Positions 7,539-16,377 of a stretch of DNA of 48,540 nucleotides are shown in pieces (position 1 is the first letter of the stretch; every line of letters starts with the position of its first letter). The notes under the pieces are model-generated. The model did not search any database. It was not told the DNA's origin and saw nothing but the letters and a program-made list of their open reading frames with translations. Origin of the DNA: Brevibacterium sp. S22 (GTDB lineage: Bacteria > Actinomycetota > Actinomycetes > Actinomycetales > Brevibacteriaceae); the NCBI RefSeq assembly GCF_004745485.1, contig NZ_RHFG01000030.1, positions 1 through 48,540 on the forward strand, read 5' to 3'. The position numbers were made by a program, and so were the translations under genes.

Positions 7539-8699
7539 TCAGATGCCGGCGATGCCGCGGCCCGGGGCCAGGATTCCTCGCGGGTCGACGAGTGACTTGA
7601 GCTCGCGCAGACCCTGTCGCCCCGGCTGCGGCCCCCACGCGTCGACCTCATCCCAGACCGGTGCCGGCGCATGGACCAACCGCGCGGCGATCCTATGCAG
7701 ACCGAAGCTGCGCAGATGCTCGAGCACCACACGGGTGGCCACTCCCGGTTCGGATTCCGGGGCGCCGATGCCCAGTTCGAAATGCCCGGCGGCACCGCCC
7801 CGCAGCTGCAGCGGATAGCCGATCGTCGTCTCCAACCGGTCGACAGCTGTGATGAGAGTCGGAATGGAACTCGGTGCCGCGGACACCCCGATGGTCGCGG
7901 CCAGCCGCGCTCGACGCCCCCACCATTCCGGCTCCCCACAGACAGTCGCCCCGGGAATCCGGTCGACGAGCTGATCGAGTTCACCCGCTGCCTCGTCCTC
8001 ATCGCCTTCGAGTTCGACGATTGTCGCCGCAGGTGAACCTGGTGGGCGTTCGATGACGACCGCGTCGGGAACACGGCGGGCGATCAGCAGGTCGGCGGCC
8101 GCCTCGGCGCCGGGAATCCACACGAATCTCTGCGCTTCGGGTCTGTTCGTCAGCCGGATCTCGGCCTCGGCGATGATCGCTCGGGTCCCCCAGGACCCTG
8201 CGACGAGCCCGGGGAGATCCCGACCGCCCAGTTCCGGGTGGAGTCCATCAGCCGTGCGGGCAATGGTCCCGTCGGCGGCGACGGTCGTCACGGACAGCAC
8301 CGTCTCCGCCAGCCGCGGACGGCGCAGGTGGCGGGGTCCGATGGCCGCGGTGGCGATCATCCCGCCGAGGGTGGCCCCGGCTTCGATGCGGTCACGCGGA
8401 AGATCGGCGAGGATCTCCTGCCCGGACTCGGCGGTGAACCTGTTCAGTGCGCTGATCCGGGCTCCGGCACCGGCACGGATGGTGTCGCCCGCACCGGAGA
8501 GGTCGGCCACCTCGGCGATCGAGGTCAGGTCGATGAGCAGTCCGGGAGTGGACACCGGCGGATGATCGTCGAAGGCGGTGCCGCCGCCGAACACGGCGAC
8601 AGTCCGGTTCTCGGCGTGGGCGCGGGCCATGAGCTCGGAGAGTTCGGCGATGCTGCTGGGACTGGCCAGTCGGGGCAGTTCGTCTGTGGTCAGGCTCAT
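7539..8699 (-). CDS. FAD-binding oxidoreductase, GlcE-like
   Basis: A 386-residue protein with an N-terminal PCMH-type FAD domain: VAVFGGGTAFDDHPP at about 33-47, then GATLGGMIATAAIGPRHLR, both typical of GlcE/GlcD-like flavoproteins. The C-terminal end (LKSLVDPRGILAPGRGIAGI) is the classic close of this family. GlcE is a subunit of glycolate oxidase, which makes glyoxylate. Genes for GlcD and the FeS subunit GlcF are not in the window, so either they are elsewhere or this is a stand-alone enzyme. The ATG at 8699 follows AGAGGTGGGG; the 39-residue longer frame has no conserved sequence. Malate synthase lies immediately upstream on the same strand, consistent with glycolate use. Confidence 0.75.
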   Translation of the reverse strand: MSLTTDELPRLASPSSIAELSELMARAHAENRTVAVFGGGTAFDDHPPVSTPGLLIDLTSIAEVADLSGAGDTIRAGAGARISALNRFTAESGQEILADLPRDRIEAGATLGGMIATAAIGPRHLRRPRLAETVLSVTTVAADGTIARTADGLHPELGGRDLPGLVAGSWGTRAIIAEAEIRLTNRPEAQRFVWIPGAEAAADLLIARRVPDAVVIERPPGSPAATIVELEGDEDEAAGELDQLVDRIPGATVCGEPEWWGRRARLAATIGVSAAPSSIPTLITAVDRLETTIGYPLQLRGGAAGHFELGIGAPESEPGVATRVVLEHLRSFGLHRIAARLVHAPAPVWDEVDAWGPQPGRQGLRELKSLVDPRGILAPGRGIAGI

Positions 8700-8761
8700 C
8701 CCCACCTCTGTTCGTGCGGTCTCGGGCGCTGCGCGCATGTGTACGTCGAGCTTAGCGAAGA

Positions 8762-8804
8762 ACGCCCCCGAAATCGGTGCCTCAGGCACAGATTTCGAGG
8801 GCGT
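8762..8804 (-). terminator. hairpin terminator after malate synthase
   Basis: ACGCCCCCGAAATC (8762-8775) pairs with GATTTCGAGGGCGT (8791-8804) with one mismatch, and the loop contains a smaller GTGCC/GGCAC stem. It lies about 80 bases downstream of the aceB stop, before the FAD oxidase start. No clear T-tract. Confidence 0.6.
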
Positions 8805-8882
8805 CCGGTGACTCACCGGCTGTGGATCCGAGTGGCCCGATCAGGGCACGCGCGACAGCCGTGGTCGGTCACGACGGTCGGA

Positions 8883-10487
8883 TCACGGCATGCGGGCGTA
8901 GGCCGGCAGGGTGAGGAAGTCGACGTAATCGGGATCGAGGGCGACCGAGACGAACGTGTCGGTGGCGTCCTGCCAACCTGCGTCGTCACCGGGCAGCTTG
9001 GCGACCTCCTCGGCGACGATGCGCTCGACGAGCTCCTTCGTCACCTTCTCACCGGAGTCCAGGGTGATTCCGGCGTCCAGCCACTGCCACACCTGGGAAC
9101 GGGAGATCTCAGCGGTCGCGGCATCTTCCATGAGTCCGTTGATGGCGACCGCGCCATTGCCCTCGAGCCAGGCACGCAGGTACTGGATGCCGACGGACAC
9201 GTTGGTGCGCAGGCCCGCCTCGGTCATCGAACCCGGCGTCGACTTCACATCGAGGAGGTCGGCGGCGGTGACGCTGACGTCCTCGCGCTTGTTGTCGATC
9301 TGGTTCGGATTGTCGCCGAGGGTCTCGGTGAAGACCTCCTTGCACAGGGCGACCATTCCGGGGTGAGCGACCCAGGAGCCGTCGAAGCCGTTGGAGGCCT
9401 CACGCGACTTGTCCTCGCGGACCTTGTCGAAGGCGGCCTTGTTCTCGGCCTCGTCCTTCGAGGGGACGAAGGCGGACATGCCGCCGATGGCATGTGCCCC
9501 GCGCTTATGGCAGGTGCGCACGAGCAGTTCGGTGTAGGCACGCATGAAGGGCACCGTCATCGTCACGTCCGAACGGTCCGGCAGCAGGAACTCTGAGCCG
9601 CGGGAGCGGAAGTTCTTGATCACGGAGAAGATGTAGTCCCAGCGGCCCGCGTTGAGTCCGGCAGAGTGCTCGCGCAGTTCGTAGAGGATCTCTTCCATCT
9701 CGAAGGCCGCGGTGTAGGTCTCGATGAGCACGGTGGCGCGGATGGTTCCGCGGGTCAGGCCGAAGGCGTCCTCGGCTGTTTCGAAGACCTGGTTCCACAG
9801 GCGGGCCTCGAGGTGGGACTCCATCTTCGCGAGGTAGAAGTAGGGGCCGCGGCCCTTCTCGATCTGGATCTGACCGGCGGTGGCGAAGTAGAGCGCGAAG
9901 TCGACGAGCGAACCGGAGGTCTCCTCACCGTCGATGAGGATGTGCTTCTCCGGCATGTGCCAGCCGCGGGGGCGCACGACGATGGTCGGCAGCTGGTCAT
10001 CGGGAGCGAGCTTGTATTCCTTGCCTTCGGGCGAGGTGAAGTCGATCTCGCGGTTGAGCGAATCGAGCAGGTTGATCTGGCCTTCGATGACCGAGTCCCA
10101 CTGCGGGGTGTTCGCATCTTCCTGGTCGGCCAGCCACACCTTCGCACCAGAGTTGAGCGCGTTGATCGTCATCTTCTTGTATGTCGGGCCGGTGACCTCG
10201 ACTCGACGGTCTTCGAGGCCCGGGGCCGGGGCTGCGACCTGCCAGGATGGATCATTGCGGATCTCAGCGGTCTCTTCGAGGAAGTCGAGGTCCTTGCCTG
10301 CGGCGATCTCGGCCTGGCGTTCCTTGCGAACCTTGAGGCGTTCGAGGCGCTCACCGTTGAACTTCCGGTGCAGGTCGACGATGAGCTCAAGCGCCTTCGG
10401 GGTCAGTACCTTCTCAGCCCCGTCCGGCAGCTCACCGGTGATCTCCATCCCGGCGGGGATGTCCAGGTTATCGATTTGAGCGGTCAT
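8883..10487 (-). CDS. aceB: malate synthase A
   Basis: A 534-residue enzyme that condenses glyoxylate with acetyl-CoA to malate in the glyoxylate bypass. Family blocks are ANTPQWDSVIEGQINL, ATVLIETYTAAFEMEEIL (barrel with active-site Arg/Glu), GAHAIGGMSAFVP, and NGLMEDAATAEISR, which carries the catalytic Asp. Length matches isoform A (about 530 residues, without the insert of isoform G). The ATG at 10487 has AGGAGAACC upstream; the ORF extension before it is not conserved. It is divergent from an LctP-family permease, and a GlcE-like oxidase follows it, suggesting acetate/glycolate/lactate-responsive control through the intervening 218 bp. Confidence 0.95.
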   Translation of the reverse strand: MTAQIDNLDIPAGMEITGELPDGAEKVLTPKALELIVDLHRKFNGERLERLKVRKERQAEIAAGKDLDFLEETAEIRNDPSWQVAAPAPGLEDRRVEVTGPTYKKMTINALNSGAKVWLADQEDANTPQWDSVIEGQINLLDSLNREIDFTSPEGKEYKLAPDDQLPTIVVRPRGWHMPEKHILIDGEETSGSLVDFALYFATAGQIQIEKGRGPYFYLAKMESHLEARLWNQVFETAEDAFGLTRGTIRATVLIETYTAAFEMEEILYELREHSAGLNAGRWDYIFSVIKNFRSRGSEFLLPDRSDVTMTVPFMRAYTELLVRTCHKRGAHAIGGMSAFVPSKDEAENKAAFDKVREDKSREASNGFDGSWVAHPGMVALCKEVFTETLGDNPNQIDNKREDVSVTAADLLDVKSTPGSMTEAGLRTNVSVGIQYLRAWLEGNGAVAINGLMEDAATAEISRSQVWQWLDAGITLDSGEKVTKELVERIVAEEVAKLPGDDAGWQDATDTFVSVALDPDYVDFLTLPAYARMP

Positions 10488-10583
10488 CGCTGGTTCTCCT
10501 TTGTCAGCACATCGGTGCTGCGTTCTTGTCCACATCTGGTGATGCGATATGTTCGCTGGTCAACGGGGTTTTGCCGGCGAAAC

Positions 10584-10611
10584 TTTCACATTGTGAAAAT
10601 GTATGTTCACA
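10584..10611. promoter_or_regulatory. cluster of TTCACA/TGTGAA half-sites, operator candidate
   Basis: TTTCACA-T-TGTGAAA at 10584-10598 is a perfect 15-bp palindrome with one central base. A third half-site, TTCACA, follows at 10606-10611. The cluster lies in the aceB-permease divergent region, about 97 bp upstream of aceB. The arrangement does not match the CRP/GlxR consensus (TGTGA-N6-TCACA) or the RamB motif, so the regulator is unassigned. Confidence 0.5.
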
Positions 10612-10705
10612 CAACGAAAGACTATGAGGTGATGCACGTCTCGTCAAACCATATCCTGCATTCGAGACGGTGTGATCATTGACTCTGGCCGATGGGCTGG
10701 GGACG

Positions 10706-12628
10706 ATGAGGGGGAACATCTCTCATGGACTCGCCGATGCGGCAAAGACGCCGCGGATCGGACTCACGGTGGACAACCTCGCTGTTGCAGCTCTACTGGC
10801 ACTCTCCCCCATCCTGTTGGCGGGAATTCTTCTCATCGGCTTCCGCTGGCCGGCCAAATACGCAATGCCCGTCGGTCTGATCGCCGCCGCGCTCGTAGCG
10901 AACTTCGCGTGGAAGATCGAGTGGGTGACGATCGGTGCCTCGGTCGTCCAGGGCCTCCTCGTTGCGATCGGCCTGCTGTGGATCGTCTTCGGTGCGCTTC
11001 TGCTGCTGGCCACGATCACTCGGTCCGGGGCGATCGAGACGATCCGCTCCGGCTTCATCGCGATCTCTCCGGATCGACGCGTGCAGGTCATCATCGTCGC
11101 CTGGCTCTTCGGTTCCTTCATCGAGGGGGCAGCCGGTTTCGGCACCCCAGCCGCCGTCGTCGCTCCACTCATGCTCGCCCTCGGATTCCCCGCGATCGCC
11201 GCAGTCCTCGCCGGTCTCATCATCCAGTCGACGCCGGTGAGCTTCGGCGCCGTGGGCACTCCGATGGTCCTGGGCATCGGTTCCGGGCTGGCGCAGGAGG
11301 ACGGCTCGATGTCGACCGACGTCGCCGAGCGCGCCGGTCAGCTCGGCCTCGATCAAGCCGAATTCGTCGCCCACACCGCGACCCAGGTCGCACTCATCCA
11401 CGCCTGCTGCGGCATCCTCATTCCGTTGCTGCTGTCGTGCCTGATGACCGGATTCTTCGGAGCCAACCGTCGCTTCGCCGACGGTCTGGCCGTCGCTCCG
11501 TTCGCGATCTATTCGGCTCTGGCGATGATCGTTCCCTACCTCATCGTGGCCAACGTCCTCGGCCCCGAGTTCCCGTCGCTGCTCGGCGGGCTCATCGGCC
11601 TGGGCATCGTCGTGACGACCTCGCGGATGGGCTTCCTCATGCCGAAGAAGACCTGGGACTTCGCCCCGCGTGAGAAGTGGCCGTCGTTCTGGATGGGCAC
11701 CGTCGATCCGAACAAGGAGAAGGCGCAGCTGCAGAGAAAGATGTCGCTGGTCCGCGCTTGGTCGCCGTATCTCATCGTCGTCGCGCTGCTGCTCATCACG
11801 CGCAATGTGACCGCGATCAGCGAGTTCCTCAACGGTCCGGCCGTGATCAAGATCGACAACATCTTCGGCACCCCGATCAGCCAGAACATGGATCTGCTGT
11901 GGTCGCCCGGCGCGATCTTCGTTCTCGCCTGCGGGCTGACGTACTTCATCCACCGGATGACGAAGAAGCAGATCGCAGGCTCGTGGCAGATCGCCGGTGC
12001 GCAGATCGCGGGCGCGGCCGTGGCCCTGCTGTGTTCCCTGCCTCTGGTGCGCGTATTCATCAACTCCGGTGCCGACTACAACGGTGCCGGCCTGGATTCG
12101 ATGCCGGTCACCCTCGCCGAGGCGGCCGCGAGTTCCGTCGGCGATGCTTGGCCGCTGCTCGCTCCGTTCATCGGCGCATTGGGCGCATTCGTCGCTGGAT
12201 CGAACACGGTCTCGAACGTCATGTTCTCGCAGTTCCAGTTCTCCACCGGTACGGCCATCGGCGCAGCCAGCCCCGAGACCGTGGTCGCGGCACAGGCGGT
12301 CGGCGGGGCCGCGGGCAATATGGTCGCCGTGCACAACGTCGTGGCCGCCTCGGCGACGGTCGGACTCGTCGGTCGCGAAGGCGAGCTCATTCGTCGGACC
12401 TCGATACCGATGCTCGTGTATTCACTGGCCGCGGGCGCCCTGGCATTCATCGGGCTCAACGGTCTGGGCTTCAACGCGGGCACCGTCGTGCTCACCGCGC
12501 TCATCATCGGCCTGGCCGTCGTCGTGGTGATGATCCGCAGGTCTCCAGGCAAGCCGCTGCCCGGCCTAGAGGCAGCCGCCGGCTCTGACATCGACGATGA
12601 CGAGCCGGAACCCACCCACCGGGCCTGA
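10706..12628 (+). CDS. lldP: L-lactate/glycolate permease, LctP family
   Basis: An integral membrane carrier of about 640 residues with twelve or more hydrophobic segments. Recognisable LctP blocks are [54 protein letters not shown] and [18 protein letters not shown]. These proton symporters import L-lactate, D-lactate or glycolate; sequence alone does not separate LldP from GlcA. The start is uncertain: ATG 10706 follows GGGCTGGGGACG, with alternatives TTG 10679 and GTG 10769. The acidic C-terminus ([11 protein letters not shown]) is repeated as a relic at 13742-13852. Being divergent from malate synthase, a glycolate or lactate role is likely. Confidence 0.9.
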   Translation: MRGNISHGLADAAKTPRIGLTVDNLAVAALLALSPILLAGILLIGFRWPAKYAMPVGLIAAALVANFAWKIEWVTIGASVVQGLLVAIGLLWIVFGALLLLATITRSGAIETIRSGFIAISPDRRVQVIIVAWLFGSFIEGAAGFGTPAAVVAPLMLALGFPAIAAVLAGLIIQSTPVSFGAVGTPMVLGIGSGLAQEDGSMSTDVAERAGQLGLDQAEFVAHTATQVALIHACCGILIPLLLSCLMTGFFGANRRFADGLAVAPFAIYSALAMIVPYLIVANVLGPEFPSLLGGLIGLGIVVTTSRMGFLMPKKTWDFAPREKWPSFWMGTVDPNKEKAQLQRKMSLVRAWSPYLIVVALLLITRNVTAISEFLNGPAVIKIDNIFGTPISQNMDLLWSPGAIFVLACGLTYFIHRMTKKQIAGSWQIAGAQIAGAAVALLCSLPLVRVFINSGADYNGAGLDSMPVTLAEAAASSVGDAWPLLAPFIGALGAFVAGSNTVSNVMFSQFQFSTGTAIGAASPETVVAAQAVGGAAGNMVAVHNVVAASATVGLVGREGELIRRTSIPMLVYSLAAGALAFIGLNGLGFNAGTVVLTALIIGLAVVVVMIRRSPGKPLPGLEAAAGSDIDDDEPEPTHRA

Positions 12629-12792
12629 GCACCTCGTCCCTCGGATGACGTCTCGGGTGGGTGGATCCATCACGAAAACCGGAGTGAAATCGAGGTAGTT
12701 CCACCGACAGAAGAACTATCCTGGATCGGGTAGCTCAGTACTGACCGGCCATCCCGGCGCAGGAGACTCAATAGCGCGGTCATCTCACTCGA
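12629..12792. other. intergenic region after the permease
   Basis: No gene. A possible 9-bp stem (CCACCCACC around 12612-12620 with GGTGGGTGG around 12656-12664) spans the permease stop codon with a loop of about 35 bases; it is too long-looped to call a terminator with confidence. Base composition starts to fall here toward the low-GC orphan gene. Confidence 0.35.
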
Positions 12793-13491
12793 CTAAGAGG
12801 CAGTTTGTCCACGCTCCGCATCTGTTATCTCACCAGAATCTTGGGCCGACTCACGTTTGAACTTGAGCGGTTCCAATAAAACTGTCATGAGGCCTGCACC
12901 GACTACCCAAAGGAAGAGTTCGACGATCGCCAGTCCAAAATTTTCTCCATTACGTTCGAAGAAGGACTCCCCTTGCGCAGGTTGCACATAGATCACTGCA
13001 ATGACTGCGCTCCCGGCCAGGAGTTGCCAGTTTGCAACGCGTTTGAGCAATTGGAGAAACCTCAGCTCAGAATTGCGTTTCGGAGCTCCAGCCATGCTTA
13101 CACCGATAAGCAGAAATGCAACTGAAAAGGCTGCGACCAACACCGAGGCGGAACTTACCCCGGTTTGAAAGGCGCCCCACCCTGCCAGCGCCGCAATGCC
13201 TGTGGCGACCACCCATACGCCAAATCCGATCTGACCGACTCTCACCACCAAGTAGTCTTCATCCCGTTTTCGCTGCATATCAACGTAAGTTGCAAGCGCG
13301 AATACACCTATTACGAACAAGACCGCGATTGCACTCGCTACGCTCCAGAAGGTCACTGGTGGGAGGTCATCAGGATCACCCAAAAAGCCAGCTGCAGCGA
13401 CGAGTGCAACCAGTGACAAGAACATTGCGACGGGTCCCAGCCACCACTTGGTAGAAGCGCACCTACGGATCTTTGCCAATAGCGACTTCAT
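12793..13491 (-). CDS. orphan multi-pass membrane protein in low-GC island
   Basis: A 232-residue protein of unknown family with about six hydrophobic segments (for example WLGPVAMFLSLVALVAAAGF, VASAIAVLFVIGVFALAT, LFLWVVGAGLMTVLLEPL). It has an Arg/Lys-rich start and a charged C-terminus. The ATG at 13491 is preferred over a 25-residue extension, with GGTGG upstream. Its codons are visibly more A/T-rich than the neighbours', and it lies between an intact permease gene and a relic of a similar permease's 3' end, which suggests it arrived by transfer or was left by a deletion/insertion event. No function can be assigned. Confidence 0.6.
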   Translation of the reverse strand: MKSLLAKIRRCASTKWWLGPVAMFLSLVALVAAAGFLGDPDDLPPVTFWSVASAIAVLFVIGVFALATYVDMQRKRDEDYLVVRVGQIGFGVWVVATGIAALAGWGAFQTGVSSASVLVAAFSVAFLLIGVSMAGAPKRNSELRFLQLLKRVANWQLLAGSAVIAVIYVQPAQGESFFERNGENFGLAIVELFLWVVGAGLMTVLLEPLKFKRESAQDSGEITDAERGQTAS

Positions 13492-13741
13492 CGTCGTCCA
13501 CCCGGCCGAAAGTCGACTTGGTCGTGAAATCCAACAAACATACCGGCATCGTATCTTGTCGTTCACACGTGTATCGCCGTGGTCTCAGTCCACCAAGTCA
13601 GATAGGTACTTCTATCGCTTGGTCATGCAAATCTGAACGACGAACGCAGGAGCTCCCCTTCATTTCTGACACAGCTAGTGACTACATGTTCTGTGCTCAA
13701 CTGGGGCAAAGAATCAGTTATGACTCGTCTTCCTCAATGCG

Positions 13742-13852
13742 ATCGTCGTCGTGGTCATGAGCCGCCGGTCACCCAACGAGACGCTGCCGGGTCTTGAGGC
13801 AGGCTCCGGCTGTGACATCGACGATGACGAACCGGAGCCCACCGCTCGCGCC
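13742..13852 (+). pseudogene. relic of an LctP-permease 3' end
   Basis: The plus-strand frame reads IVVVVMSRRSPNETLPGLEA, then [17 protein letters not shown]. The intact permease ends [20 protein letters not shown], then [20 protein letters not shown] similarity begins at about 13742 and stops after 13852; the frame then continues without the expected stop. Nothing upstream of 13742 matches the rest of the permease. This is a remnant of a second LctP paralogue or of a duplicated permease, separated from the intact copy by the low-GC orphan gene. Confidence 0.75.
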
Positions 13853-13900
13853 CGACGGCTCTCCCCTGAAAGCTCTCAGTCCCTTGTGGTCACGGCTGTC

Positions 13901-14620
13901 TCAGTGACAGGATCCTTCTCGGCCGAGCGTCGTCGACGCGGTAGCGCCCTCTCTCGTCCACTGTGGAACCGGCCGGCTCGTCGGTCCCCCGCCCGGCACG
14001 CCATCGACGGTGGTACGCCAGCACCAAGAGATCGGCGCCCCATGGCCACCCACCGGAGCTCCGGCATCGATCGGATCGGGCCACCTCTCGGGGACCTCCT
14101 CCCATCCCTCTCGGCGACCGTAGGGTGTGATGTCAAGGAGCCCGAGGAACGGCCTCACCCTCGATGCCGCGGCCAGTGGTCGAGTACGTGAGGAACACTC
14201 GGTCGCCTCGGCGCAGGTAGCACTGGAGGTTGCCCATCGCACCGCCGATGGGTACGTCGAGGCCACGGACGGAGTACCACGGTGCGCGATAGCCCATGAA
14301 GTCGACGATACGCTCGACCTCCGACCACTCGCCTACCGTGAGGATCGCGAAGGAGACCCCGCGGGCAGCGAGGTAGACGGAGTCGTCGGGCTGCCAGGCC
14401 GCGGTCGTGCATCCCTCGCACTTTCCCTGGTGGGGCGCACCGTCGTACCACATTTGCTGGTAGACGATGAGTTCGTCGTTGTCGCCGAACAGCGTGGTAA
14501 CGGGGACGGCACCATCCGGTCCGATGACCTCGACTCCGCCGTCAACCTCGACCATCGGCTGGCGCCGACGAGCGGCGGCGCTAGCATCGGACTCGCGGGC
14601 AAGGGTCGGGCCACAGGCAA
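13901..14620 (-). pseudogene. decayed DUF899 (thioredoxin-like) gene
   Basis: The frame ending at 14133 reads MVEVDGGVEVIGPDG, then LFGDNDELIVYQQMWYDG and the GKCEGCT cysteine pair, the core of DUF899 proteins. Upstream in frame is ARRRQPMVEVD, matching the family's RRRLPMV junction, but a stop cuts the frame at about 14624, so the N-terminal helix is mostly missing. The downstream continuation FLGLLDITPYGRREGWEEVP lies in a different frame (from about 14149 down), so a frameshift occurred at about 14150-14165. With a truncated start and a shifted end, it is a pseudogene unless a sequencing error explains the shift. It converges on the permease relic. Confidence 0.7.
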
Positions 14621-14640
14621 CGGACTACGCCGAGGACGAC

Positions 14641-14674
14641 AACGCCCGCAGGGCATAAGGCACCTGCGGGCGTT
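14641..14674 (-). terminator. terminator hairpin after rnj
   Basis: AACGCCCGCAGG (14641-14652) and CCTGCGGGCGTT (14663-14674) form a perfect 12-bp stem with a 10-base loop, starting 14 bases beyond the rnj stop. It lacks a T-tract, which is common in high-GC actinobacteria. Confidence 0.75.
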
Positions 14675-14688
14675 CGTTCGAGTCAGCC

Positions 14689-16377
14689 TCAGACGATGAC
14701 GACCATCGGGACGATCATCGGCTTGCGGCGCAGCTTCGAGGACACCCAACGGCCGATGGTGCGGCGCACCACCTGCTGGAGCTGGTACTGATCGGTGGTG
14801 CCGTCACGCAGAGCATCCTCGACGGCCTTCTGGACCTTCGGCATGATCGAGTCGAAGACGTCGTCGGACTCGGCCACACCGCGGGCGTGGATCTCGGGCC
14901 CGGCGATGAGCGACTTGGTCTGCGAGTTCACAGCCATGAAGATCGTCACGAAGCCCTCACCGGACAGGACGAGACGATCCTTGAGGTCCGCCTCGGTGAT
15001 CTCACCGACCGAGGATCCGTCCACGAAGACGTAGTTGCAGTCGACGGCGCCGACGACCTCGGCGTGGCCGTCCTTGAGGTCGACGACCCAGCCGTCATCG
15101 GCGAGCACGATGTTGTTCGGATCGACCCCGGTCGCCTCGGCATGGCGGGCGTTGGCCAGCAGGTGACGCCATTCGCCGTGGACGGGCATGACGCCGCGGG
15201 GCTTGACGATGTTGTAGCAGTAGAGCAGCTCGCCGCCGGAGGCGTGGCCGGAGACGTGGATCTTCGCATCGGCCTTCGAGATCACGCGGGCACCGAGCTT
15301 CATGAGGCCGTTGATGACCTTGAACACGGAGTTCTCGTTGCCGGGGATGAGCGAGGAGGCGAGGATGACGGTGTCGCCGTCGCCGACGTCGACGCGGTGG
15401 CTGCGGTTGGCCATCCGCGACAGGGCGGCCATCGGCTCTCCCTGCGAGCCGGTGCACATGAGGACGATCTGATCCTCGGGGAAGTCGTCGACCTTCTTGA
15501 TGTCGATGAGCGTTCCGGCAGGCACCTCGAGGTAGCCGAGGTCTTCGGCGATCTTCATATTGCGCACCATGGAGCGGCCGACGAGGGCCACCTTGCGACC
15601 ATGCGCCGTAGCCGCGTTGAGGACCTGCTGCACACGGTGGACGTGGGAGGAGAAGGAGGCGACGATGATGCGGCGTTCGGCGGTGCCGAAGAGGTTCTCG
15701 AGCACCGGCCCGATGTCCTTCTCCAGTGCGGTGAAGCCGGGGACCTCAGCGTTCGTCGAGTCCGTCATGAACAGGTCCACGCCCTCTTCGCCGAGGCGGG
15801 CGAAGGCGCGCAGATCGGTGATGCGGCCGTCGAGCGGCAGCTGATCCATCTTGAAGTCGCCGGTGTGGAGGATGTTGCCGGCGCCCGTGCGGATGAACAC
15901 GGCCAGGGCGTCGGGGATCGAGTGGTTGACGGCGACGAACTCGAGGTCGAAGGGACCGAGCTGGTCGACGTCGTCTTCCTTCACCACACGGGTGATGGGC
16001 TTGATCCGGTGTTCCTTGAGCTTGGCTTCGATGAGCGCGATCGTCAGCTGCGAACCGAGGATCGGGATGTCGCCCTTGCGGCGCAGCAGGTAGGGCACGG
16101 CGCCGATATGGTCTTCGTGGCCGTGGGTCAGGACGAGGCCGATGATGTCATCGAGGCGGTCGTCGAGGTAGGAGAAATCGGGGAGGATGAGATCGACGCC
16201 GGGCTGGTCCTCTTCGGGGAAGAGCACACCGCAGTCGACGATGAGGAGCTTGCCGTGGTATTCGAAGACGGTCATATTGCGGCCGACTTCGCCGAGCCCG
16301 CCGAGCGCGACGATGCGGACGGCTTCTTTGTCCATCTTCGGCGGGCGGGACAGTTCTTGGGTCAATGCATTATTCAC
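14689..16377 (-). CDS. rnj: ribonuclease J
   Basis: A metallo-beta-lactamase/beta-CASP ribonuclease of about 562 residues, with 5'-exo and endonuclease roles in mRNA decay and rRNA processing. The Zn motif THGHEDH lies at about 84-90; GGLGEVGRNM is the family start and a beta-CASP region with HVSGHASGGEL follows. The GTG at 16377 overlaps the dapA stop by eight bases (GTGAATAA) with AGGAG upstream inside dapA. GTG 16389 (four residues longer) is an alternative, but its AGGA abuts the start. dapA-rnj coupling is the common actinobacterial arrangement. Confidence 0.95.
   Translation of the reverse strand: MNNALTQELSRPPKMDKEAVRIVALGGLGEVGRNMTVFEYHGKLLIVDCGVLFPEEDQPGVDLILPDFSYLDDRLDDIIGLVLTHGHEDHIGAVPYLLRRKGDIPILGSQLTIALIEAKLKEHRIKPITRVVKEDDVDQLGPFDLEFVAVNHSIPDALAVFIRTGAGNILHTGDFKMDQLPLDGRITDLRAFARLGEEGVDLFMTDSTNAEVPGFTALEKDIGPVLENLFGTAERRIIVASFSSHVHRVQQVLNAATAHGRKVALVGRSMVRNMKIAEDLGYLEVPAGTLIDIKKVDDFPEDQIVLMCTGSQGEPMAALSRMANRSHRVDVGDGDTVILASSLIPGNENSVFKVINGLMKLGARVISKADAKIHVSGHASGGELLYCYNIVKPRGVMPVHGEWRHLLANARHAEATGVDPNNIVLADDGWVVDLKDGHAEVVGAVDCNYVFVDGSSVGEITEADLKDRLVLSGEGFVTIFMAVNSQTKSLIAGPEIHARGVAESDDVFDSIMPKVQKAVEDALRDGTTDQYQLQQVVRRTIGRWVSSKLRRKPMIVPMVVIV

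Noticed and set aside
10592..10611. CRP/GlxR site
   Set aside because: TGTGA and TCACA are present but the spacer is 10 instead of 6 bases.
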